A program made the translations under genes and the position numbers. A stretch of 11,505 bases of DNA from G039029935 sp039029935 (lineage in GTDB: Bacteria > Chloroflexota > Anaerolineae > Caldilineales > Caldilineaceae). The first letter of the stretch is position 1. The number at the start of each line of letters is the position of its first letter. The stretch lies in assembly GCA_039029935.1 (NCBI GenBank), contig JBCCFC010000306.1, positions 1 through 11,505 of the forward strand. The letters are read 5' to 3'. Of this stretch, positions 5,799-11,505 are shown one piece after another. Under the pieces are notes generated by a model, which saw only the letters and a list, made by a program, of their open reading frames with translations, searched no databases and was not told the origin of the DNA.

Positions 5799-6647
5799 TT
5801 ATCGTGTGACAACGGGCAGATAGATGTTGAAATCTCCGCCTGTATTGTTGTTATCTGTGGGTGGATTATCTATGGGTGGATTATCTGTGGGTGGATTATC
5901 TGTGGGTGGATTATCAGTAAAGACCCCTTCGGTTGCCTTTTGCTCTTCACTAGCGCATCCATTGGGGTTGCCATCAACGTCACCGGGGACAACGATATAC
6001 CATACATTAATATCGGTGGCACCTTCTAAAATTTGAGCATCGGTAAAGTTTGTGCCTGTTGCCGTGCCTGCAAGGTCATAGATACCGCTACTGGCGTCAT
6101 TCCCTGCGCCCGATGCATTGAGACTACGATACACAAGGTAATTGCTGGCGTCATCACTACCCGTATGCGTCCATGTCACCTGCCCTTCGTTGGTAGCCGA
6201 GTTGACCGTTGCCGACTCAATGCTGGGGCATACACCATTTGCCAATGCCACCCCTACTTCACCATGATCGGTGGTTGGTTCCGCCGTTGTCCATGACGTA
6301 ATGGTATGCGACCATGCTTGACCACTACTGCTCCCCTTGCCAACAAAAATCATCTCAATCATGACCCCGTCACTCTCATCGGGGTTGTTGAACTGCTCCG
6401 GCTTGAGAAACCACTGATTTTGGACATAGCCGTTGTTTGTGCCACTGCCGGGGTTCATTGAGTCCTCACTAATCACCTGCGTTGGGGGAAGTACACCAGC
6501 TATCCATGCAATGTACCCCGCCTCACCAGGTGTGCCAGGCAATGTGCCGAAGTCGATGTTGCTCCCTGAATAGGCTGGAATGACTGAAAACGTGGTGCAT
6601 AGCACAATGAGTGTGCAGAAAATTGAAATGATGTATCTAGTATTCAT
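5799..6647 (-). CDS. Secreted protein with Fn3-like domain, PPTDN repeat stalk and C-terminal YLPVV motif
   Basis: A 282-residue exported protein of unknown function. Residues 1-28 form a signal peptide: a short basic start, a hydrophobic core (IISIFCTLIVLCTTFSVI) and a small-residue AYSG cleavage region. Residues about 30-135 are Gly/Ser/Thr-rich beta-type sequence with no family I recognise. About 138-245 looks like a fibronectin type III-like sandwich (VTWTHTGSDDASNYLVYRS, then VWYIVVPGD). The protein then has four to five NPPTD units (about 246-268), an Asn/Gly linker and the ending FNIYLPVVTR. Secreted proteins of Chloroflexota often end in a similar hydrophobic YLPLV-type motif, so an envelope location is likely; that link is from memory. 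The Shine-Dalgarno before the ATG at 6647 is weak (AAGACAAGAAA). The gene is monocistronic: a 553-bp gap lies upstream and the next gene has its own TATAAT-like box. Confidence 0.75.
   Translation of the reverse strand: MNTRYIISIFCTLIVLCTTFSVIPAYSGSNIDFGTLPGTPGEAGYIAWIAGVLPPTQVISEDSMNPGSGTNNGYVQNQWFLKPEQFNNPDESDGVMIEMIFVGKGSSSGQAWSHTITSWTTAEPTTDHGEVGVALANGVCPSIESATVNSATNEGQVTWTHTGSDDASNYLVYRSLNASGAGNDASSGIYDLAGTATGTNFTDAQILEGATDINVWYIVVPGDVDGNPNGCASEEQKATEGVFTDNPPTDNPPTDNPPIDNPPTDNNNTGGDFNIYLPVVTR
5851..5915. repeat. 15-bp in-frame tandem repeat encoding NPPTD
   Basis: Four head-to-tail 15-base copies of TTATCTGTGGGTGGA (5851-5910; the second copy has TATG for TGTG) plus a partial fifth copy (TTATC, 5911-5915). 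They lie inside the secreted protein gene and encode the PPTDN/PPIDN stalk on the minus strand. Because the unit is a multiple of three, gain or loss of copies by slippage changes stalk length without frameshift. Confidence 0.9.
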
Positions 6648-6794
6648 TATTTTTATTTCTTGTCTTAATATTTGATTCTGATAGTATGATGCTTCCTATC
6701 AACACAAAACGTTCACGTTTGAAATTGGCATCTTAAGATCTATAGTATAACTTTATCTTACAGATTCGGAGATTGCAACATTCCGCCCTTGTTA

Positions 6795-6824
6795 TTGACA
6801 TGAAGATAGCGTTTATGTTATATG
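6795..6824 (+). promoter_or_regulatory. Candidate sigma-70 promoter overlapping the hairpin
   Basis: A perfect TTGACA (6795-6800) is followed after 18 bases by TATATG (6819-6824), a 4/6 match to the -10 consensus. The spacing is acceptable but the -10 is imperfect and its position overlaps the stem and loop of the 6803-6847 hairpin, suggesting a protein-binding dyad within a promoter. It is about 375 bases from the methyltransferase ATG, so if real it would give a long leader or a small RNA. Confidence 0.25.
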
Positions 6825-6847
6825 TCTACAAACATAAAACGCTTCTT
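6803..6847. repeat. Strong inverted repeat (16-bp stem with two single-base bulges)
   Basis: The left arm AAGATAGCGTTTATGTT (6803-6819) pairs with the right arm AACATAAAACGCTTCTT (6831-6847). There are 16 base pairs, one bulged T (6807) on the left, one bulged A (6839) on the right, and an 11-nt loop. No T-run follows on either side, so it is not a classic terminator. It could be an operator dyad, a structured small RNA or a remnant of a palindromic repeat. Confidence 0.6.
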
Positions 6848-7151
6848 GGACCGCTGTACATAGTTGGTAATAGGTGACTTGACATCCATGCCGAATGCAC
6901 CTGCTGCCTCTGAGTCTGCCTATGTTGTCATACTCAATATATGGTGATTTGTTTTGAGACAATCTGAATTGCCTGTAGTCTCTTTGATGACTGTATTTAT
7001 GATGGAACTAATGCAGAATATATAGCAAATGAAAACACGTAAATGCCCATTGACAATTTTAAATTTGCTCCAACCAGATTATTGTATAGTATACTTGATC
7101 CGATTGCTCATGTATATGTTGATTATACATCAATTAAGTGATATGGAAACA

Positions 7152-7177
7152 AATCTTGTCGCTACTTTGACAAGATT
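7152..7177. promoter_or_regulatory. Perfect 9-bp inverted repeat just upstream of the methyltransferase gene
   Basis: AATCTTGTC (7152-7160) and GACAAGATT (7169-7177) form a perfect dyad with an 8-base spacer. The dyad ends 23 bases before the ATG at 7201 and 11 bases before the GAGG Shine-Dalgarno. The position fits an operator or a leader hairpin controlling the downstream three-gene unit. No regulator gene is adjacent, so the binding protein is unknown. Confidence 0.45.
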
Positions 7178-7200
7178 CTGGACAACTTGAGGCATATCTA

Positions 7201-7950
7201 ATGAAACAAAACACCTATGATCAATACGCCGACCAATATGCACGGGGTTACGCCAAAGAACATCAAGACCAATTCAACTATAACCGTGATTTGGTCATCC
7301 CAAATTTATTCTCGCTTGTGGATGTAGACAATGAACTCACCCGCGATCTCACAATCCTTGACGCTGGCTGTGGCGAAGGCATTGTTTCGCGTATGTTGTC
7401 AGAGCACATCACGCCGAACAGTGCCATCGTAGGTATCGACGTATCACCGCGTTTGGTCGAAACGGCTGTTTCGCGCAATACAAACCCGGCCATCACATAC
7501 GAAGTACATGACCTGAGCCAACCGCTGTCGCAATACGCCAGTCATTTTGACCTCATCGTCAGTAATCTGGTTCTCAACGATGTACCTCACTATGAGGGCT
7601 TTATCGCTACCTTGGGTTCTGTGTTGAAGCCCAATGGTCGCATTGTCGCGTCTATGAACAATCCCTACTCCGCTGTCTTTCGTGAAAAGGTGGATAATTA
7701 CTTCGATTCGCACACATCCACGTTATATGGTATGGCAAAAGAGGGCGTCGCCGTCTACTACTATCACCGCACGATGGAAGAGTATATAACTGCCTTTCAT
7801 CAAAATGGGTTGTTGCTGCGTCGTCTGGTGGATATGCGAATGCCAGAAGCGATGGTTGCGCAATTGCCTGAGCGCAATAAGGAATTCCCTTGGTATGACA
7901 TGTATCATCGCTATCCATTCATGATTGTGTTGGAGTTGGTGAAAATTTGA
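7201..7950 (+). CDS. Class I SAM-dependent methyltransferase
   Basis: A 249-residue cytosolic protein with the Rossmann-like methyltransferase fold. Motif I is LDAGCGEG (residues 53-60), the acidic residue at the end of strand 2 is D80 in IVGIDVS, and the strand-4 region is FDLIVSNLVLNDV (about 116-128) with the following LKPNGRIVAS (about 142-151). The N-terminus (YDQYADQYARGY) is typical of small-molecule methyltransferases of the UbiE/Methyltransf_11 type. Substrate residues cannot be assigned. The ATG at 7201 has a GAGG Shine-Dalgarno 8 bases upstream, and a 9-bp dyad lies before it. Its TGA stop overlaps the TTG start of the small membrane protein by 4 bases (TTGA), so the two are probably translated in a coupled way. 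This is the first gene of a three-gene unit. Confidence 0.85.
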   Translation: MKQNTYDQYADQYARGYAKEHQDQFNYNRDLVIPNLFSLVDVDNELTRDLTILDAGCGEGIVSRMLSEHITPNSAIVGIDVSPRLVETAVSRNTNPAITYEVHDLSQPLSQYASHFDLIVSNLVLNDVPHYEGFIATLGSVLKPNGRIVASMNNPYSAVFREKVDNYFDSHTSTLYGMAKEGVAVYYYHRTMEEYITAFHQNGLLLRRLVDMRMPEAMVAQLPERNKEFPWYDMYHRYPFMIVLELVKI

Positions 7951-8285
7951 TAATCATCCTAATTTCGCTCATAATTCTACTTTTCACCTATGAAGCCAAC
8001 CCCAAAGTTCGGCAATGGTGGCACAATCCACTCATTGAAATGACGGGTGAGCGGGTTCTACTGCCGCCATTTATGAGTCGAACCAAACTAAATTTTATGG
8101 TATTTTTATATATACCCCTTATGACCATCATATACGCGCTGTTGTATGATGAGACTCATCAAAATTATTGGGAGCATTACGCTCACAGCGTATTTATTCA
8201 GGGTCCATTTTTTCTGGCACTCTTTAGCAGGACCCAAGCTTCTTTTGAGAAGGATAAACAAAACAAGAAAAATGAATCAAACTGA
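7947..8285 (+). CDS. Small membrane protein of unknown function (TTG start)
   Basis: I do not recognise this 112-residue protein. Three hydrophobic stretches are visible: residues 2-15 at the very N-terminus, about 50-67 (MVFLYIPLMTIIYALLYD) and about 81-94 (VFIQGPFFLALFS). They are separated by polar segments with KVRQWWHNP and WEHYAH; the C-terminus is strongly Lys/Asn/Glu-rich and likely cytoplasmic. The start is the TTG at 7947, which overlaps the methyltransferase stop by 4 bases. It is favoured because it keeps the first hydrophobic segment; a later ATG would lose it. The 3' end overlaps the start of the ProA-like gene by 14 bases. Such overlaps on both sides support a real gene in one operon. 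The small size and TM content suggest an anchor or accessory protein, but that is inference. Confidence 0.6.
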   Translation: MIIILISLIILLFTYEANPKVRQWWHNPLIEMTGERVLLPPFMSRTKLNFMVFLYIPLMTIIYALLYDETHQNYWEHYAHSVFIQGPFFLALFSRTQASFEKDKQNKKNESN

Positions 8286-9762
8286 AACAATCACAAAATT
8301 AGAAGTTGGTATGCCCATCATCACGGCTAGTGGGGGCATGGTCCGCGTGACAGAGGAGTTGGCTGCCAAGTTTGAAGCAGGAGATAGTCTAGCTATCGCA
8401 GGTACAGGCGAATTGCTCCATATTCCAGCTGCGGAAAAAGCGATTGCGACCGATGCTGTGACACAGAGCGTGAACGCCTTCCGTGAAATGGGGACGGTTA
8501 CGGATGCCCAAATTTTGGACTTTTATACGGGCTTTGCAGCAGCCTTGGAGTCTGATGACATTTGGGCGCAGATTGCTGAGGTCAACGCTGAAGATGTCGA
8601 GTCAGCGCGTGCGCGAGGTCGCTCAACGACGCGCTTGATTGCCAGCGATAAATTGCGGCGTGGCATGATTGATGGGTTGCGTGGGTGGATTGCAGCGCCA
8701 TCACAACGAGGCCATGTGGTCGAGACAGTGCAGCATGATGGCTTCCATGTAGAGTTAGTCGGTGCGGCACTGGGTGTCATCGCCTTTGTCTTTGAAGGAC
8801 GTCCCAATGTGCTGGCAGATGCCTGCGGGGTACTGCGCAGCGGCAACACCGTTGTCTTCCGCATTGGTAGCGACGCCCTACGAACGGCGCAAGCGATTAT
8901 GTCACTGGCATTGAACCCTGCGCTGGAAGCGGCTGGACTACCATTTGGTGCAGTCACTTTGGTGGAAAGCTCGGCACATGCTGCTGGTTGGGCACTCTTC
9001 CAGGATGAACGGCTGTCATTGGCGGTGGCACGAGGCTCAGGCCATGCTGTTGCCATGCTGGGTTCACTGGCTCGCAATGTTGGTGTCCCCGTCAGCCTAC
9101 ATGGCACAGGCGGTGCGTGGATTGTGGCGGCGGAATCAGCCAACCCTGCCATTTTTGAAGCGGCGGTCACGCGCTCGCTGGATCGCAAGGTTTGCAACAC
9201 GCTCAATACCTGTTGTATTGTACGCTCACAGGCAGAGACGCTTGTTCCTGCATTTTTGGCAGGCATGGAGCAGGCTGCGCGTAACCGTGAAACCAACTTC
9301 AAGCTGCATGTGGCTGAGGGGTGCGAGGCGGCTGTACCCGCGGACTTGTTTGAGAAAATCGTGTCCATTGGTCGTGCGGAGGGCAATGTGGAAGAACCAC
9401 AGGCGGCGCTCATTTCGCCAGCGGCCTTGGGGCATGAGTGGGAGTGGGAAGAGTCGCCAGAGGTCACACTGATTTTGGTCGATTCCATCGACGAGGCCGT
9501 GTCCATGTTCAATGCGCAAAGCCCGCAGTTTATCGGTGCGCTCATCAGCGAGGATGAGGCTGAACATATACGCTTTTATGACACACTCAATGCACCGTTT
9601 GTCAGTAACAACCACACCCGCTGGGTTGATGGGCAATATGCGTTGCGGCGTCCAGAGTTGGGGCTGTCGAACTGGCAGAATGGCCGTCTCTTTGGTCGTG
9701 GCGCAATCTTGACGGGTGATGGCGTGTATACATTGCGGACTCGATATATACACGAAGGGTAG
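8272..9762 (+). CDS. ProA-like aldehyde dehydrogenase (glutamate-5-semialdehyde dehydrogenase homologue)
   Basis: The gene encodes a 496-residue aldehyde dehydrogenase-superfamily protein whose core resembles ProA, the NADPH enzyme reducing gamma-glutamyl phosphate in proline synthesis. Matching segments are the NAEDVESARARG helix (105-116), ALGVIAFVFEGRPNVLADA (166-184), LRSGNTVVFRIGSDA (188-202), the catalytic region DRKVCNTLNT with C308, and a C-terminal TRWVDGQYALRRPELGLS (449-466) like ProA's TRF-DG...G-E-GIS. It is about 80 residues longer than usual ProA, with an extra N-terminal domain of about 60 residues (1-62). No ProB is adjacent, and key loops differ (HGTGGAWIV for the usual Gly-rich His loop). 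It is therefore likely a paralogue with another aldehyde or acyl-phosphate substrate. The ATG at 8272 was chosen over the frame's earlier ATG (8146) because that one would bury most of its N-terminus inside the upstream gene and add an unrelated hydrophobic stretch. Confidence 0.75.
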   Translation: MNQTETITKLEVGMPIITASGGMVRVTEELAAKFEAGDSLAIAGTGELLHIPAAEKAIATDAVTQSVNAFREMGTVTDAQILDFYTGFAAALESDDIWAQIAEVNAEDVESARARGRSTTRLIASDKLRRGMIDGLRGWIAAPSQRGHVVETVQHDGFHVELVGAALGVIAFVFEGRPNVLADACGVLRSGNTVVFRIGSDALRTAQAIMSLALNPALEAAGLPFGAVTLVESSAHAAGWALFQDERLSLAVARGSGHAVAMLGSLARNVGVPVSLHGTGGAWIVAAESANPAIFEAAVTRSLDRKVCNTLNTCCIVRSQAETLVPAFLAGMEQAARNRETNFKLHVAEGCEAAVPADLFEKIVSIGRAEGNVEEPQAALISPAALGHEWEWEESPEVTLILVDSIDEAVSMFNAQSPQFIGALISEDEAEHIRFYDTLNAPFVSNNHTRWVDGQYALRRPELGLSNWQNGRLFGRGAILTGDGVYTLRTRYIHEG

Positions 9763-9782
9763 ACAGTAACACAAAGTAACCA

Positions 9783-9848
9783 TTCAGACCCCTGAGCCTG
9801 TCGAAGGGGGGGCGGTTTCGACAGGCTCAACCGACAGGGGGGGCTGAA
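9783..9848. repeat. REP-like palindromic element (GAGCCTGTCGAA / TTCGACAGGCTC)
   Basis: TGAGCCTGTCGAA (9793-9805) and TTCGACAGGCTCA (9817-9829) form a perfect 13-bp stem around an 11-nt G-rich loop. G-runs (9806-9812 and 9837-9843), C-runs (9789-9792) and short outer arms TTCAG/CTGAA (9783-9787 and 9844-9848) extend the structure. The CCTGAGCCTGTCGAAGG core is a well-known extragenic palindrome seen in many bacterial genomes. It lies in the 181-bp gap between the ProA-like and Rieske genes and, besides being a repeat, may act as a transcription stop or mRNA-protecting hairpin. Confidence 0.75.
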
Positions 9849-9943
9849 CAATTACAACACAAATTGGCAATCTGTGAGCAGGGATGTCACCAAGGGCAGG
9901 TTAACAACCTGCGTCACTAGATTTAGCTCAAGGAAGAGTAAGA

Positions 9944-11272
9944 ATGACAAACAATGGCAAAGTTGCCTACGCAGATTTGTATCCAAAACAATTTACTAGG
10001 CAAGATTATGTCAACCCTGATACTTATAAACACACACGTGCGCCCGTAGAGTCCGCCCTGACCATCATTCCGGAGGCATATACCTGCGAGACATTTCATG
10101 CAATGGAGCAGGAACGAGTCTTTGGGAATAGCTGGGTTCCGGTTGCGTTGACACCGCAGTTAAAAGAGCCAGGCGACATCTGTGTCGTGGAGGTGGCAGG
10201 GCAATCCGTTATTATCACACGTAACAAACAGGGTGAGTTACGTGCTTTTTATAACGTCTGTCGTCATCGAGGTGCAATGATGCTGGATGCTGATTGCACA
10301 AAGGTACGTGGTGCACGTATTCGTTGCCCCTACCATAGTTGGGCTTATGATTTGGATGGCAACTGCATTGGCACACCGCTGTTTGATGGCTCGGACATCC
10401 CCGAAGATCAGCAACAGATTTTTGATTTGGCTGTGCCAATCAACAAAACTAGCAACGCAGGTGGTGTAGAGCAGTTTGATCGCGACGACTATCCGCTCTT
10501 CTCTGTGCATGTGGATTCGTGGGGTTTTCTCATTTTTGTGAACCTGTCGGAGAAGCCGTTGGACGAGATGCCGTCATTAACCGAGCAACTTGGCGATCTG
10601 CCTGAACGCTTTGCCAACTATCGGCTGGATGAGTGGGTCATTGCACGTCAGAAGGAGTTTATCTTCAAAGCCAACTATAAGCTGGTCGGTGAAAACTTCA
10701 TCGAGTATTACCACTTACCTTGGGTGCATCCAGAATTGATCAAGGTATCACGTGTCGAGGACCATTATCGCTGGCAGGGCAGGGGCATGTACACGGGCAT
10801 GACCACGTGGCCGATTTCGCAGGGTGATGAGGGGGGCTGGTTGGGATTGCCGCCGATGTCTGGACTCAATCAAGAAAATAGCGAAAGCGCACGCTTTGTG
10901 TGGGTTTTTCCTAATGTGGCATTGAGCATCATGCCCAATCACGCATTTATCATGCTGACCAAACCCAATGGTCCAGCCTACACGGTCGAGCAGACATGGA
11001 TTCTGTGTCATCCTGAATCATTGAACAATGAGGGGGCCGAGGCAGAGTTGGATCAGCTCACGGAGTTTTGGACGCTGGTCAACAACCAAGACATTGGCAT
11101 TGTGGAAAAGGTGCAGGCGGGTCTATCCATGAAGCCGTATCGTGGTGGGCGCATGTGCTATCATTTCGAAGAGCCAATTCATCGCTATCAGAACATGGTG
11201 ATTGACAAGATGGTAGGCGTTGATCGTGTGCCTGCGGGTGATGACGAGACACAGATACCGATGTTTGTGTAA
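9944..11272 (+). CDS. Rieske non-heme iron oxygenase, alpha subunit
   Basis: A 442-residue catalytic subunit of a ring-hydroxylating or quaternary-ammonium-type Rieske oxygenase. The [2Fe-2S] ligands are C106 and H108 (CRHRG) with C128 and H131 (CPYHSW). The mononuclear iron site is H257 and H262 in ENFIEYYHLPWVH plus D383 in NNQDIGIVEKVQ. The residue relaying electrons between centres is E254, where aromatic dioxygenases usually have Asp; Glu is common in the choline monooxygenase / glycine betaine GbcA / carnitine CntA branch, which the overall sequence resembles. About 20 extra residues (about 158-182) lie between the Rieske domain and the catalytic domain. The ATG at 9944 has an AAGGAAGAG Shine-Dalgarno. 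No reductase or beta subunit gene is next to it, so electrons must come from elsewhere. The exact substrate is not readable. Confidence 0.88.
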   Translation: MTNNGKVAYADLYPKQFTRQDYVNPDTYKHTRAPVESALTIIPEAYTCETFHAMEQERVFGNSWVPVALTPQLKEPGDICVVEVAGQSVIITRNKQGELRAFYNVCRHRGAMMLDADCTKVRGARIRCPYHSWAYDLDGNCIGTPLFDGSDIPEDQQQIFDLAVPINKTSNAGGVEQFDRDDYPLFSVHVDSWGFLIFVNLSEKPLDEMPSLTEQLGDLPERFANYRLDEWVIARQKEFIFKANYKLVGENFIEYYHLPWVHPELIKVSRVEDHYRWQGRGMYTGMTTWPISQGDEGGWLGLPPMSGLNQENSESARFVWVFPNVALSIMPNHAFIMLTKPNGPAYTVEQTWILCHPESLNNEGAEAELDQLTEFWTLVNNQDIGIVEKVQAGLSMKPYRGGRMCYHFEEPIHRYQNMVIDKMVGVDRVPAGDDETQIPMFV

Positions 11273-11291
11273 ATAGAAATAGAAAGCGAAG

Positions 11292-11311
11292 CCACCGAAT
11301 TCATTCGGTGG
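11292..11311. repeat. Short perfect palindrome after the Rieske gene
   Basis: CCACCGAAT (11292-11300) and ATTCGGTGG (11303-11311) form a perfect 9-bp dyad around a 2-base centre, 19 bases after the TAA of the Rieske gene. No T-run follows, so it is a weak terminator at best; it may protect the mRNA end or belong to the surrounding nested repeat structure. Confidence 0.5.
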
Positions 11312-11355
11312 ATCACACAGAGAGTGTATTATAGTGCACTGAAAAGCACGTGATT

Positions 11356-11402
11356 ATAGAAAGTGGCGAAGTGACTCAAACTTCGCCACTTTCTATTTCT
11401 AT
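11356..11402. terminator. Terminator-like hairpin between convergent genes (16-bp perfect stem)
   Basis: ATAGAAAGTGGCGAAG (11356-11371) and CTTCGCCACTTTCTAT (11381-11396) pair perfectly around the 9-nt loop TGACTCAAA, and the plus-strand 3' side is T-rich (TTTCTATTTCTAT). It lies between the Rieske gene and the end of a converging gene, the expected position for a transcription terminator; on the minus strand the tail is less T-rich. The right arm also matches, as an inverted copy, bases 11273-11286. Confidence 0.65.
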
Positions 11403-11423
11403 CGCCGTAATCAGTCTGTGATT

Positions 11424-11504
11424 TTACTTTATGACAATTTTGATGCTTTTGACAAACAGTGCGATTGCAAGAAATAGACTTGTAAACAATGCCAGCAAAC
11501 TTTG
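11424..11504 (-). CDS. C-terminal end of a convergent, probably membrane, protein (partial)
   Basis: Reading from the right edge, one minus-strand frame stays open for 26 codons to a TAA at 11426-11424. It encodes a hydrophobic stretch (SLLALFTSLFLAIALFV) followed by a basic tail KSIKIVIK. This is the pattern of a final transmembrane helix with a positively charged cytoplasmic end. The fragment is short, so it could be chance, but the terminator-like hairpin 28 bases after the stop supports a real gene end. The rest lies outside the window and the family cannot be told. Confidence 0.35.
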   Translation of the reverse strand, partial: QSLLALFTSLFLAIALFVKSIKIVIK

Positions 11505-11505
11505 C

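Larger units (their letters stand above)
6648..7200. other. AT-rich divergent intergenic region, no convincing gene
   Basis: These 553 bases separate the secreted-protein gene (minus) from the methyltransferase gene (plus). All frames are closed by stops into fragments under about 25 codons with no family resemblance, so no protein gene is called. The region is clearly richer in A+T than the flanking genes. It contains a strong hairpin (6803-6847), a TTGACA element (6795-6800), a small dyad ATGTATA/TATACAT (7110-7116 and 7124-7130), a GTATAGTATAC palindrome (7084-7094) and a 9-bp inverted repeat (7152-7177). It may hold promoters for both flanking genes and possibly a small RNA. Confidence 0.6.

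Noticed and set aside
6648..7200. Short peptides such as the 19-codon frame starting at about 6889
   Set aside because: No convincing Shine-Dalgarno, no conservation visible, and lengths expected by chance.
8146..8271. Longer N-terminus for the ProA-like protein from ATG 8146
   Set aside because: The added 42 residues overlap the upstream membrane-protein gene in another frame and look like out-of-frame translation; the 8272 ATG gives a plausible start.
8523..9545. Long open frame on the minus strand opposite the ProA-like gene (340 codons)
   Set aside because: The opposite strand encodes a well-conserved dehydrogenase; this frame is Ser/Ala/Thr-rich low-complexity antisense translation with no domain and no Shine-Dalgarno.
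9226..9783. Minus-strand open frame overlapping the end of the ProA-like gene
   Set aside because: Antisense to the catalytic and C-terminal motifs of the dehydrogenase, with no recognisable domain.

Overview
The window reads as a stretch of bacterial chromosome. Codon use is even and GC content is moderate, and genes with clear Shine-Dalgarno sequences sit in short operons on both strands. The secreted protein ending in a YLPVV motif, the TPR/DUF6941 pair, the many unlinked catabolic enzymes and the heptanucleotide and palindromic repeats resemble filamentous or anaerobic-digester Chloroflexota (Anaerolineae/Caldilineae-like). That placement is inference, not proof. No rRNA, tRNA, CRISPR array, phage gene or transposase gene was seen.

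Left part, minus strand (1-6647). Reading in the direction of transcription: a secreted protein with a signal peptide, an Fn3-like region and a PPTDN repeat stalk (6647-5799); a fumarylacetoacetase-superfamily enzyme resembling 2-keto-3-deoxy-arabinonate dehydratase (5737-4925), followed by a strong hairpin; a tight cluster of a HEPN-like small protein broken by an in-frame TGA (4825-4502, with a coding-like continuation to 4415), a Trp-rich small unknown protein (4414-4091), an HD-domain protein carrying the PhnZ/TmpB diiron-oxygenase residues (4066-3485), a DUF6941-like protein (3475-3014) and a membrane-anchored TPR protein (3011-1005); and a sugar phosphate isomerase/epimerase (892-17).

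Middle (6648-7200). This is a 553-bp AT-rich divergent intergenic region with no convincing gene. It contains a 16-bp-stem hairpin and a 9-bp inverted repeat just upstream of the next gene.

Right part, plus strand (7201-11272). A class I SAM methyltransferase, a small membrane protein that starts at a TTG overlapping the methyltransferase stop, and a ProA-like aldehyde/acyl-phosphate dehydrogenase overlap head to tail and look like one translationally coupled unit. A REP-like palindrome then separates them from a Rieske oxygenase alpha subunit. Past the Rieske gene are nested inverted repeats, including a terminator-like hairpin, and the C-terminal end of a convergent membrane protein that leaves the window.

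The clearest candidates for something not routinely annotated are: (i) the two-gene HEPN-like/Trp-rich pair with its internal stop; (ii) the PhnZ/TmpB-type oxygenase without a visible partner hydroxylase; (iii) the methyltransferase / small membrane protein / ProA-like cassette. A chemical link between the PhnZ/TmpB-like protein and the Rieske oxygenase, both of which have relatives acting on quaternary-ammonium compounds, is possible but speculative.
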